In this document: positions 19,402 through 28,172 of the stretch, piece after piece
Layout: every line of letters starts with the position of its first letter
Numbering within the stretch: the stretch's first letter is position 1
Source of the DNA: Candidatus Saccharibacteria bacterium HGW-Saccharibacteria-1
GTDB lineage: Bacteria; Patescibacteriota; Saccharimonadia; Saccharimonadales; Saccharimonadaceae
DNA: 64,000 nucleotides
Assembly (NCBI GenBank): GCA_002839415.1
Contig: PGXZ01000006.1
Coordinates: 1-64,000 of the forward strand
Direction of reading: 5' to 3'
Position numbers and translations under genes: made by a program
Notes under the pieces: model-generated
What the model was told of the DNA's origin: nothing
The model's database searches: none
The model's input: the letters and a program-made list of their open reading frames with translations, nothing else

Positions 19402-20649
19402 TTACTCTTGGATCGGAGCTGTAACGCGAAAGCCGGAACGACTATCGGTTTGAGTGTCGTCATAATCGAGTCCGAGTGCAAATATTCCAGTACCCGAACC
19501 CCATTGATAATCACCGCCTCGACCAATACTATGCTTAGCCGTCTCGCCCGAGCTACAATATACATCGCCAATGCCATTAGCTCCAGTCCAACTATCAGCA
19601 CCGACAATGCCAGTGCTAATTGGCATTATCGGCACCTCTGGCTTATCAATATTTACATTCAAATTTACGTATTCACTAAACACGTAGCCGCCAACGTCCA
19701 TACACGGTTGCCCACCCGTAACGGTTCCGCTGGTTGTCTCGAATACATTACCAGCTAAATCCCAAATTACTTCACCGTTCGAAAGGTTAAGTGTACGCCG
19801 CTGCGAATCACCCAGCATATAATCAGTACCCCCCAAAATGTCGATAACTGTCGTGATACTTGTGTCGCCAGAAAAATTGTTTGTATTATTATATCCATCA
19901 TTAACATTCGTGACCTGTTGACGACCAACAGGTGAATTATCATTATGGCCACTAAAGACATATCCAATGCCAACAATGCCGCTACTCCAGTTGGTGCCAA
20001 TATTTAATACGTTTTGAGATATAGTCATCCATTCAGCCTCGGAAATAAGATGGCAGTCAGTACAACCAACCACACTAGGCGAATAAGACAACGCTTGTGA
20101 CTGAGATACATTCACCCATGGCGTACCAGAAGCCCGCGATACCGGCACATTTCCGCCAGCATTCTTTGCCTCATACTTCATAACACAAAAATCACTAGTC
20201 TTGTAAGTCGAGCTGCCAGGTACCACAATAAAACCGCTTGGACACAATGTTCTTGTTGCGCACGTACCAGATTTTGCACCCTTTGACTTAAGGTATACAT
20301 CAATAAAATAATGAATAGTATCATCGCGAGAACTAGTCGCGTCTATACAAAAACTTTTGCCATCAGTCGAGCCACCGCCGCTTAAAGTGACTTCGCTACT
20401 TGACCTTACGGTGTTTGGTATTGCTTCTGGATAACTATTATTAAAAGTTCGGGCATTATCCATAGCGCTAGCAGCCGTGCTTAAATCACTTTTTAGTTGA
20501 GCCTCGACTGATTTAGCCTCCCAATTACTATACGCGACAAAAGTGATTCCAGATAATATCATTATAATTACAATCACGACAATAACCTCAACCAAGGTAA
20601 AACCTTTTTTTGACGCGCCATCTAGTTTCGTAATTATATTTTTACGCAT
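19402..20649 (-). CDS. prepilin-type protein with C-terminal FGE/sulfatase-modifying (C-type-lectin-fold)-like domain
   Basis: Start at MRKNIITK (20649) removes overlap with uvrC. 'KGFTLVEVIVVIVIIMIL'; 'FCVMKYEAKNAGG', 'EAEWMTI', 'WDLAGNVFE', 'GRGGDY', 'SRSGFRV' fit the FGE-sulfatase fold. Confidence 0.8.
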   Translation of the reverse strand: MRKNIITKLDGASKKGFTLVEVIVVIVIIMILSGITFVAYSNWEAKSVEAQLKSDLSTAASAMDNARTFNNSYPEAIPNTVRSSSEVTLSGGGSTDGKSFCIDATSSRDDTIHYFIDVYLKSKGAKSGTCATRTLCPSGFIVVPGSSTYKTSDFCVMKYEAKNAGGNVPVSRASGTPWVNVSQSQALSYSPSVVGCTDCHLISEAEWMTISQNVLNIGTNWSSGIVGIGYVFSGHNDNSPVGRQQVTNVNDGYNNTNNFSGDTSITTVIDILGGTDYMLGDSQRRTLNLSNGEVIWDLAGNVFETTSGTVTGGQPCMDVGGYVFSEYVNLNVNIDKPEVPIMPISTGIVGADSWTGANGIGDVYCSSGETAKHSIGRGGDYQWGSGTGIFALGLDYDDTQTDSRSGFRVTAPIQE

Positions 20650-20662
20650 ATGCTTATGGTTA

Positions 20663-22132
20663 TTATAGCCCTTGCATGTAATTAAAAACAAGCTTTGCTT
20701 TGGCTTTTCCGACCACCTTAGCTATTTCTGTTTCCGAAACAGATTTTAACCCACGAACGCTCCCAAATTTTTTTATTAAATTTGACCGAGTTTTAGGTCC
20801 GATTCCTGGTATTTCATCTAACGCACTAGAGGTTTGCTTGGCGCGCTTTAGTACCGTATGATAGCTAACTGCAAATCGATGCGATTCATCACGAATGCGT
20901 TGTAGCAGTTTTATGATATGGGATGAATTTGGCAGATTGATTGTTATAAAATCTTGACTCGTTTCAATATTACCGTTCAATTCTTTTAATTTGACTTCGT
21001 TAATTCCAAGAGTTTGATGCTTTACTATTATTTGTTCATCGCGTTTTGCTAAACCTATAAAAGGAATCTTTTGTTTGCTCAGCGCGTCTCTAGCCTTCAA
21101 AGCTGCGTCAAGTTGGCCTTTACCGCCATCAATCAATATTAAATTTGGCTGCCCCCAACTTTTTAAATTATTTTCACTCAACCGTCTAGTAATAGTCTCA
21201 TTCATATTAAAAAAGTCGTCATTATGTTCGATCTTTGTTTTAAATTTTCGATATTCACCCCTATCACTAGCACCATTTCTAAAAACCACCATACTTGCAA
21301 CCACATTAGTGCCGCCCATGTGCGAAATATCATAACCTTCAATCCTGACTGGAATCGCCGATAGATTTAATAGATCAGTCAAATCCCTAAGTGCTAAATC
21401 TTTGCTTATGTCCAAAAACTCTTTGTCGCCAAACATAATTCGCTGTTGCAGTTCGCCTAAGTTACGAATCTTGTTACGAAGCATTGCGGCTTTTTCAAAA
21501 TCGTACACGCTAGCCGCATTCTTCATTTCAATTTCAAGCTCTTTTGTGATGCTCTTACGATTGCCTTTTATATAACTAAATAACTTGCGTAAATTTGCCT
21601 TATACTCATTACTTGTCATATTGATAGGATTTAAGCCCAGGTGTGAATCCAAATCCGGTTTAGACTTTTCCTTTGGTGTTTTCAGATAATACGGAAAAAC
21701 TTTTCGCAAATGCCTCAATGCCTTTTTAACTGCAAATCCGTTATAATATGGGCCAAAATATTCCGCACCATCATCAATTGGATTACGGGTAAAACTGACA
21801 AACGGCCATTCATTTTTCATATCAATTCGCACAAAAATCAAAGATTTATCGTCGCGTAATAATATATTAAAGCGCGGCATGTAACGCTTTATCATTTCAG
21901 CCTCTAAAAACAAGGCGTCAATTTCACTTTCAGTTTCAATCCAGTCGGTGTCATCAATCTCAGCCACAAGGGCCTTGGTCTTAATATCCATATCGCGTTG
22001 ATTTTGAAAATATTGTTTTACGCGATTTTTTAAAACTGCAGCTTTACCAACGTAAATAATCTCACCGGCTTTATCTTTGTGAAAATAAACACCAGGACTT
22101 CGTGGTAGATTTTTTAATTTATCGCTTTGCAT
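20663..22132 (-). CDS. uvrC: excinuclease ABC subunit C
   Basis: GIY-YIG 'LPRSPGVYFHKDKAGEIIYVGKAAVLKNRVKQYF'; UVR motif; 'GYDISHMGGTNVVASMVVF'; C-terminal HhH 'LDEIPGIGPKTRSNLIKKFGSVRGL'. Confidence 0.97.
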   Translation of the reverse strand: MQSDKLKNLPRSPGVYFHKDKAGEIIYVGKAAVLKNRVKQYFQNQRDMDIKTKALVAEIDDTDWIETESEIDALFLEAEMIKRYMPRFNILLRDDKSLIFVRIDMKNEWPFVSFTRNPIDDGAEYFGPYYNGFAVKKALRHLRKVFPYYLKTPKEKSKPDLDSHLGLNPINMTSNEYKANLRKLFSYIKGNRKSITKELEIEMKNAASVYDFEKAAMLRNKIRNLGELQQRIMFGDKEFLDISKDLALRDLTDLLNLSAIPVRIEGYDISHMGGTNVVASMVVFRNGASDRGEYRKFKTKIEHNDDFFNMNETITRRLSENNLKSWGQPNLILIDGGKGQLDAALKARDALSKQKIPFIGLAKRDEQIIVKHQTLGINEVKLKELNGNIETSQDFITINLPNSSHIIKLLQRIRDESHRFAVSYHTVLKRAKQTSSALDEIPGIGPKTRSNLIKKFGSVRGLKSVSETEIAKVVGKAKAKLVFNYMQGL

Positions 22133-22259
22133 TTAAATCTATTATATAGTATAATGCATCTAACTATGATTCGAAATTAACAGAATCCTCTGCTTTACTA
22201 ATGTGATCCACGAAATCATCACCGCTGGTCTAAACAATTTATAAAAAACAAGGAGACCT

Positions 22260-24026
22260 ATGTCAAAAGAGCATTCATCAAAACGCGTGGTCAAATTCCT
22301 ATTCGGACTTTGGCGTGTATCACCTGTATTATGCCTAATAATGGCACTTTCGCAGGTTGTATTTACCATCCTAAGCACCGTGATTGCGCCAGTATTTGTT
22401 TCACAATTACTAACAAATATCGCAAACGGTACAGCTAGCCTAAATAATAGTATCGGCCTACTAATCGGCTATGCAACAATGTTGATTTTAGGAAATGTAA
22501 TCGCCTTTAGGATTACTATCGCTATGGCGTTTGTGGCCGAGACAAAAATGCAATCAACTATTGCGAATCGAGTTTTTACACATTTAAATAACAAAAGTCT
22601 CGGTTTTCATGCAAATAAAATGAGTGGTGGCATCGTTTCGGACAACAACAAACTTAGTGGCTCGATTGAACGATTTTGGGATACAATGATTTTTACAGCC
22701 GTGCCAATCATAACCACCCTAGTAGCTGTTTGTATTACACTTAGCTTTATGTTTTGGCAATATGCAGCAGTACTGACAGTGTTGTCTATAATTATTATGG
22801 CTATAATCGTTAAATCACAAACTAATACTGCAAAAATCAGTCGACAAGTAGCAGAAAAATCTAGCGCTATGACCGCTTTTTTTGCCGATTCAATTAGCAA
22901 TATTGCAACAGTTAAAGCTTTTGCTAAAAGTAAAAATGAGCTAAATAAATACCAGTCACTTATAGAGGATTGGCGCAAGAGTAACATGATAGAAATGAAA
23001 AAAGTCCTAATCATTACTGGCTCGTTTAGTCTTATGATGACAACCATGAATGTTAGCGCCTTTATTGCGGCAGTGTTGGCAGTTGAATACCACGTTCTAA
23101 ATATTGGTGCAATATATCTAATTATCAGCTATACAATGAGCGTCGTAACCGTATTGTGGTCAGTATCTAATGCTACCAGAAACTACATACGTATCATTGG
23201 TGACGCTGGCCCAATGATTAGTATTTTGGACGAAGAAATCGAATTAACCGACCCGGTCAACCCAAAACCACTTAACCTTGATAGGTGTGAAATTAAGTTC
23301 GATAACGTTTGCTTTACCCACAAAGACAATAATGATGCTTTGTTTAATAAATTCTCACTTACTATCAAGCCGGGCGAACAAGTTGGCTTAGTTGGTCGAT
23401 CTGGATCAGGAAAAACAAGCTTGACGCGATTATTACTAAGATTTAGCGATTTGGAATGTGGAAAAATTTTAATTGACGGTCAAGATATTGCCGAGGTCAC
23501 TCAGGATGATCTACACTCTGCTATCGGCTATGTCTCGCAAGAACCAATGCTATTTCATCGTAGTTTGCGCGATAATATCACATATAGCCGACCAGATGCG
23601 ACTGACGATGAGATTAAAGAAGCAGCCAAAAAAGCAAATGCGCTTGATTTCATAAATTCGCTACCAAAAGGCTTTGAAACAACCGTTGGTGAACGCGGAG
23701 TAAAACTTAGTGGCGGACAACGTCAACGCGTCGCAATCGCAAGGGCAATATTAAAAGACGCACCAATATTAGTGTTAGACGAAGCCACATCGGCCCTTGA
23801 CAGTGAAAACGAAATGCTAATTCAGGACGCTCTTGGCAAGCTTATGAAAGGCCGTACCAGTATTGTCATTGCTCACCGATTATCAACAATTGCCAAACTC
23901 GACCGCATCGTCGTAATGGATGATGGTAAAATCGTCGAACAAGGTACTCACAAAGAATTGCTTGATAAAAATGGCCCATACGCAAAATTATGGACACATC
24001 AATCCGGTGGTTTTATTGAAGAATAA
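22260..24026 (+). CDS. ABC transporter ATP-binding/permease protein
   Basis: TM domain plus 'GLVGRSGSGKTSL', 'LSGGQRQRVAIARAILKDAPILVLDEATSALD'. Confidence 0.95.
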   Translation: MSKEHSSKRVVKFLFGLWRVSPVLCLIMALSQVVFTILSTVIAPVFVSQLLTNIANGTASLNNSIGLLIGYATMLILGNVIAFRITIAMAFVAETKMQSTIANRVFTHLNNKSLGFHANKMSGGIVSDNNKLSGSIERFWDTMIFTAVPIITTLVAVCITLSFMFWQYAAVLTVLSIIIMAIIVKSQTNTAKISRQVAEKSSAMTAFFADSISNIATVKAFAKSKNELNKYQSLIEDWRKSNMIEMKKVLIITGSFSLMMTTMNVSAFIAAVLAVEYHVLNIGAIYLIISYTMSVVTVLWSVSNATRNYIRIIGDAGPMISILDEEIELTDPVNPKPLNLDRCEIKFDNVCFTHKDNNDALFNKFSLTIKPGEQVGLVGRSGSGKTSLTRLLLRFSDLECGKILIDGQDIAEVTQDDLHSAIGYVSQEPMLFHRSLRDNITYSRPDATDDEIKEAAKKANALDFINSLPKGFETTVGERGVKLSGGQRQRVAIARAILKDAPILVLDEATSALDSENEMLIQDALGKLMKGRTSIVIAHRLSTIAKLDRIVVMDDGKIVEQGTHKELLDKNGPYAKLWTHQSGGFIEE

Positions 24027-24066
24027 TAAGTAAGTAGTACTACAATTTAATTTAAAAGGAGTATTA

Positions 24067-25815
24067 GTGGAAACTAACAAGAACACGCTCAGATTATATT
24101 GGCAGCAAATTAAAAAATATAAGATCAGTTTTTTTATCGCGCTATTTACGATCCCCTTTTCAGTCTTATTTATCAATACACTTTTACCATACTTTCTTAG
24201 CTTATCTATTGGCGGCTTGACTGATAAATACCAACCAGCTATTTGGAATAATTTATGGATTGCAATCGCCATAGGTGCGATTGGTGCAATTTTAAATTAT
24301 ATCGGTTTTCAAGCGCTAACAATTCACGAGGCTAAAAACAGAGCTAGTTTAAGTGATGATACTTTTAGTGAACTGTTAAATAAAGATGTCGGCTTTTTTG
24401 TAAATGAAAAAGTTGGCGCTCTAACTAGTCGATTTATTGATTTTTGCAGAAGCGAAGTTACGCTGCAAGATTTACTAATAATGAAAACGCTTGGTTTCAT
24501 ATTATCAATAGCTATCGGATTGATAATTGTCGCAATGCAGTCATGGATATTAGCCGTCGTGATGACACTATTAATGGCTTGTATGATAATCGAGGTTAAG
24601 TGGAGTATTAAAAAACGAGCCGGACCCAGACATAAGCGCAAAGCACTTAACGGTGAAATAAATGGCCTAATCGCTGACGCCTTTACTAATAATCTAATAG
24701 TAAAGACTTTTGCCAATGAAAATCGTGAAATTAAAATTTTATCAAAAAAGAATAAAGACTTTAAAGAATTGTTCATAAAAGATATTGGCTTTCTTGCCAC
24801 CGAAGGTTCTATTAGAAACACACTAATGGTCGTAATTCAGATTATATCAATAATAATCTGTGCGTATATGGTTTTTAATGGAAAAATGGAAATAGCCATG
24901 GCAATATTTGTATTAACCTACCTGCAAAGAGTTGCCGCACAAATATTCGAGCTTGGCAGTATGTTAAACGGCTACGACCAAGCACTCCTTGAAGCGGCAC
25001 CAATGAGCGAAATGTTAATAAAAGAAAATTTAATTACAGACAAAGAAGATGCGATCAACTTAAAGAAAATCAATCCAAAAATTGACTTAAAAGATATCGA
25101 ATACAAGTATAGCGATTCAAGCGCAAATGTTATTAAAAAAATAAATCTGTCAATCACCGCTGGTGAAAAAATCGGTATCGTTGGACATTCTGGCGCAGGT
25201 AAAACAACTATAACCCATCTATTACTACGCTTTGCTGATGTAACAGGTGGTCAAATACTAATCGACGGTCATGATATTCGTAATATCACCCAAAAGAGCT
25301 TGCGAAAACTAATCGCCTACGTCCCTCAAGAACCAATGCTATTTCATCGTAGCTTGCGCGAAAATATTTCTTACGGAAACTTAAAAGCAAACGACGAACA
25401 GATTTGGACAGCAATTAAACAAGCTAATGCCTATGAATTTATCAAAGATTTACCTAATGGAATTGAAACGACCGTTGGTGAACGTGGTGTTAAATTAAGC
25501 GGCGGACAGCGTCAGCGAATTGCAATTGCCCGGGCAATATTAAAAGATGCACCCATATTAGTTCTCGACGAAGCCACCTCAGCCCTTGATAGTGAAAGCG
25601 AAAAGCTAATTCAAGATTCATTGAACAAACTAATGAAAGGCCGCACTAGTATCGTTATTGCACATCGTTTATCAACAATTGCCAAGCTTGATCGAATTAT
25701 AGTTATTAGTGGCGGCAAAATAGTCGAAAATGGCGCGCATAACGAGCTATTAAAAACAAACGGCATCTATGCAAAACTCTGGAATCGTCAGTCGGGCGGA
25801 TTTATTGAAGAATAA
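24067..25815 (+). CDS. ABC transporter ATP-binding/permease protein (paralogue)
   Basis: GTG start; same architecture and near-identical NBD; likely heterodimer partner. Confidence 0.94.
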   Translation: METNKNTLRLYWQQIKKYKISFFIALFTIPFSVLFINTLLPYFLSLSIGGLTDKYQPAIWNNLWIAIAIGAIGAILNYIGFQALTIHEAKNRASLSDDTFSELLNKDVGFFVNEKVGALTSRFIDFCRSEVTLQDLLIMKTLGFILSIAIGLIIVAMQSWILAVVMTLLMACMIIEVKWSIKKRAGPRHKRKALNGEINGLIADAFTNNLIVKTFANENREIKILSKKNKDFKELFIKDIGFLATEGSIRNTLMVVIQIISIIICAYMVFNGKMEIAMAIFVLTYLQRVAAQIFELGSMLNGYDQALLEAAPMSEMLIKENLITDKEDAINLKKINPKIDLKDIEYKYSDSSANVIKKINLSITAGEKIGIVGHSGAGKTTITHLLLRFADVTGGQILIDGHDIRNITQKSLRKLIAYVPQEPMLFHRSLRENISYGNLKANDEQIWTAIKQANAYEFIKDLPNGIETTVGERGVKLSGGQRQRIAIARAILKDAPILVLDEATSALDSESEKLIQDSLNKLMKGRTSIVIAHRLSTIAKLDRIIVISGGKIVENGAHNELLKTNGIYAKLWNRQSGGFIEE

Positions 25816-25856
25816 ACCTTCATTCTTACATGCACAAATATTCGCTAGCTAATAAC

Positions 25857-25957
25857 TTATTATTTATATTTCTGAAACATCTGCAGCCAGCGTCATACAA
25901 GGCGCCGGGGCCCTTGAATGACCCAGCGCGAAGCCGTTTTAGGGATATAAAATAATG
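25857..25957. repeat. palindromic structured repeat, copy A (intergenic)
   Basis: Outer stem TATATTTCTGAAAC/GTTTTAGGGATATA; inner stem GTCATaCAAGG-cgccggggc-CCTTGaATGAC; shares AACATCTG, AAGGCGCCGGGGCCCTT and GAAGCCGTT with copy B. Confidence 0.75.
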
Positions 25958-25988
25958 AGATAATTAGACTCGACTCAAAATTAAAATT

Positions 25989-26657
25989 CTATTTACTTGC
26001 TTCGGATTCTGTAGCACCTTCAGTAGCTACTTCAACATCTTCAACCGCAGCATCTTCATCACCACCAGCCGAATCATTTGCCGCCTGAAGAGCACTTGGT
26101 TCGTAAACACTAGCAATCGCTAGCTCCATATCTTGATCAACATCAGCGAATTCGACACCCTTAGGTAATTTAATATCGGCTACCGTTAATTTATCATCGT
26201 CAGTCGCCAAGTTAATAATTGAAAGTTCGATTGATTCTGGCAAGTCGGCTGGCTTTGCCTTAACCTCAATTTGCTCGATAGCTTGTAAAACAACCAATCC
26301 GGCTTTTTCGGCAATGCTATCACCCTCACCTATCAATACGATAGGAACCTCGGCGGTAATAACGTCACTCTGTTTAATAGTATGAAACGCCAAGTGCCGT
26401 ATCGAATGTTTAATTGGATCGACATCAATAGTTTTGATGATCGCTAGCTTCTTTTTACCACCGATCACAATATTGATTGGCGTGTGTTTGCCGGCTGCTT
26501 TTGCGAGCTTAGTAGTTTCAACGATTGGTGACTGTGTCATAATTGGGACCGATTGCCCACCGTACACAATACTCGGTATGAGATTCTCTTTCCTCAGTTG
26601 GGCAACTTTTTTGCCATCAACGTCTCGTTCTTGCAATTCCAATAAAAGATCGTTCAT
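25989..26657 (-). CDS. rplY: 50S ribosomal protein L25 (Ctc family)
   Basis: 'LLELQERDVDGKKVAQLRKENLIPSIVYGG', 'IKTIDVDPIKHSIRHLAFHTI', acidic C-terminal tail. Confidence 0.92.
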   Translation of the reverse strand: MNDLLLELQERDVDGKKVAQLRKENLIPSIVYGGQSVPIMTQSPIVETTKLAKAAGKHTPINIVIGGKKKLAIIKTIDVDPIKHSIRHLAFHTIKQSDVITAEVPIVLIGEGDSIAEKAGLVVLQAIEQIEVKAKPADLPESIELSIINLATDDDKLTVADIKLPKGVEFADVDQDMELAIASVYEPSALQAANDSAGGDEDAAVEDVEVATEGATESEASK

Positions 26658-26752
26658 ATTTATCCCCCAGTCATTTAATAATAACTTACTACTATTATAC
26701 CACTTGGCGCTCGAGGTACGAACTCATAGTGCTTATGTGATAGAATATAATA

Positions 26753-27466
26753 ATGATACCTGGATTTGATTTTATTACTTTTGCCCAAACTGCTGGACCA
26801 ATTGCAGCCCTACTAATTGTTGCCGCGATTATTTTTGCCGAAAGCGGCTTGCTTATTGGCTTCTTTTTACCTGGCGACAGTTTATTATTTACACTAGGCT
26901 TTCTAATTCAAGGTACGAGCAATTTTAAATTAGACCTCAATATCTACCTTGCCGTAACCGTACTATTTATCGCAGCCGTTATTGGCGATAACGTTGGTTA
27001 TACTTTTGGTAAAAAAATTGGCCCGAGGCTATTCAAAAAACCAGACTCGTTATTATTTAAACAAGAAAACGTCAAGCGCGCTCAAACATTCTATGATCAA
27101 TACGGCGGTAAAACAATCATATTGGCTCGATTTATCCCAATTGTACGAACTTTTGTGCCGCTAATCGCTGGTATTGCAAAAATGGAACACAAAATATTTT
27201 TTATGTATAATATGATTGGTGGATTTTTATGGACAGTTGGCATCGTTTCACTGGGTTATTTCCTGGGCGCAGCTCTTGGTAAAATGGGGGTCGATGTCGA
27301 CACTATCCTTTTGCCGATTATCGCAGTAATATTGATTGTTTCTATTGCGCCCGCACTTTATCACTTATTAAAAGACAAAAATCAGAGGCAAGCTATTTGG
27401 TCCGCAACAAAACTTGAGTTCCAAAAAATTACTAAAAAAATAAATAGGCGAATCACAAATCAATGA
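26753..27466 (+). CDS. DedA/SNARE-associated (VTT domain) membrane protein
   Basis: 'FAESGLLIGFFLPGDSLLFTLGFL', 'GDNVGYTFGKKIGPRLF', 'ARFIPIVRTFVPLIAGIAKM'. Confidence 0.93.
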   Translation: MIPGFDFITFAQTAGPIAALLIVAAIIFAESGLLIGFFLPGDSLLFTLGFLIQGTSNFKLDLNIYLAVTVLFIAAVIGDNVGYTFGKKIGPRLFKKPDSLLFKQENVKRAQTFYDQYGGKTIILARFIPIVRTFVPLIAGIAKMEHKIFFMYNMIGGFLWTVGIVSLGYFLGAALGKMGVDVDTILLPIIAVILIVSIAPALYHLLKDKNQRQAIWSATKLEFQKITKKINRRITNQ

Positions 27467-28155
27467 CACTCGAAATCATTAAACGATCAAAACCCAAAAT
27501 ACCCTGGTCGACAAAAGCTTGCATAATATTTTCAATCTTTTGTTTACTAATTGGTTCTGCGATATTTATAGTTGCATATATCAGCATGTCCAAGAATATA
27601 TTGCTCGATCAATACAATCAACCTCTATTAAGCTGGTTAGTAGAGCATCGAAAAACTCAAATAACATACGCATTATCTATAGTTACGACTTTTGCGGGTT
27701 CGTTTTACCTCAGTAGCCTAGTCGGTGCAATTGCTATTATTTGGGCTTTGATTAAACGTGAAATATGGCGACCCGCTTTGCTAGTTGGTGCGATTAGTAT
27801 TTGTCCAATAATTTCATCTGTTACGAAAACTATCGTTCAAAATACACGGCCAGACCAACTAAATATGATCCAGCCATTTGAATTGGATTACTCATTCCCT
27901 TCTGGACATACACTCGGAATCATTGTATTGCTATTAGTTCTTGGATATTTAATAATTTCTCGCCACACGAGCGATTTCAGAATAACCGTATGGCTCATTA
28001 TAACCGTAGCTTTAACAGCGCTCATAGCATTTAGCCGTCTATACCTTGGCTATCATTGGCTAACGGACGTCGTCGCCTCGATTGGCCTTGGCTTTATTAT
28101 CTTGTCACTAGCTATTGTCGCCGATAGATTCTTTATACATATATTTAAAAACTAA
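27463..28155 (+). CDS. PAP2 family phosphatase
   Basis: 'KTIVQNTRPDQ', 'SFPSGHTLG', 'SRLYLGYHWLTDVVASIGLG' motifs. Confidence 0.93.
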   Translation: MTLEIIKRSKPKIPWSTKACIIFSIFCLLIGSAIFIVAYISMSKNILLDQYNQPLLSWLVEHRKTQITYALSIVTTFAGSFYLSSLVGAIAIIWALIKREIWRPALLVGAISICPIISSVTKTIVQNTRPDQLNMIQPFELDYSFPSGHTLGIIVLLLVLGYLIISRHTSDFRITVWLIITVALTALIAFSRLYLGYHWLTDVVASIGLGFIILSLAIVADRFFIHIFKN

Positions 28156-28172
28156 AGCATAGTTTTTAAATA
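28142..28172. terminator. bidirectional palindrome spanning the stops of PAP2 and uvrA
   Basis: TATTTAAAAACTA-aagca-TAGTTTTTAAATA, perfect 13-bp stem; both stop codons lie inside. Confidence 0.65.
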
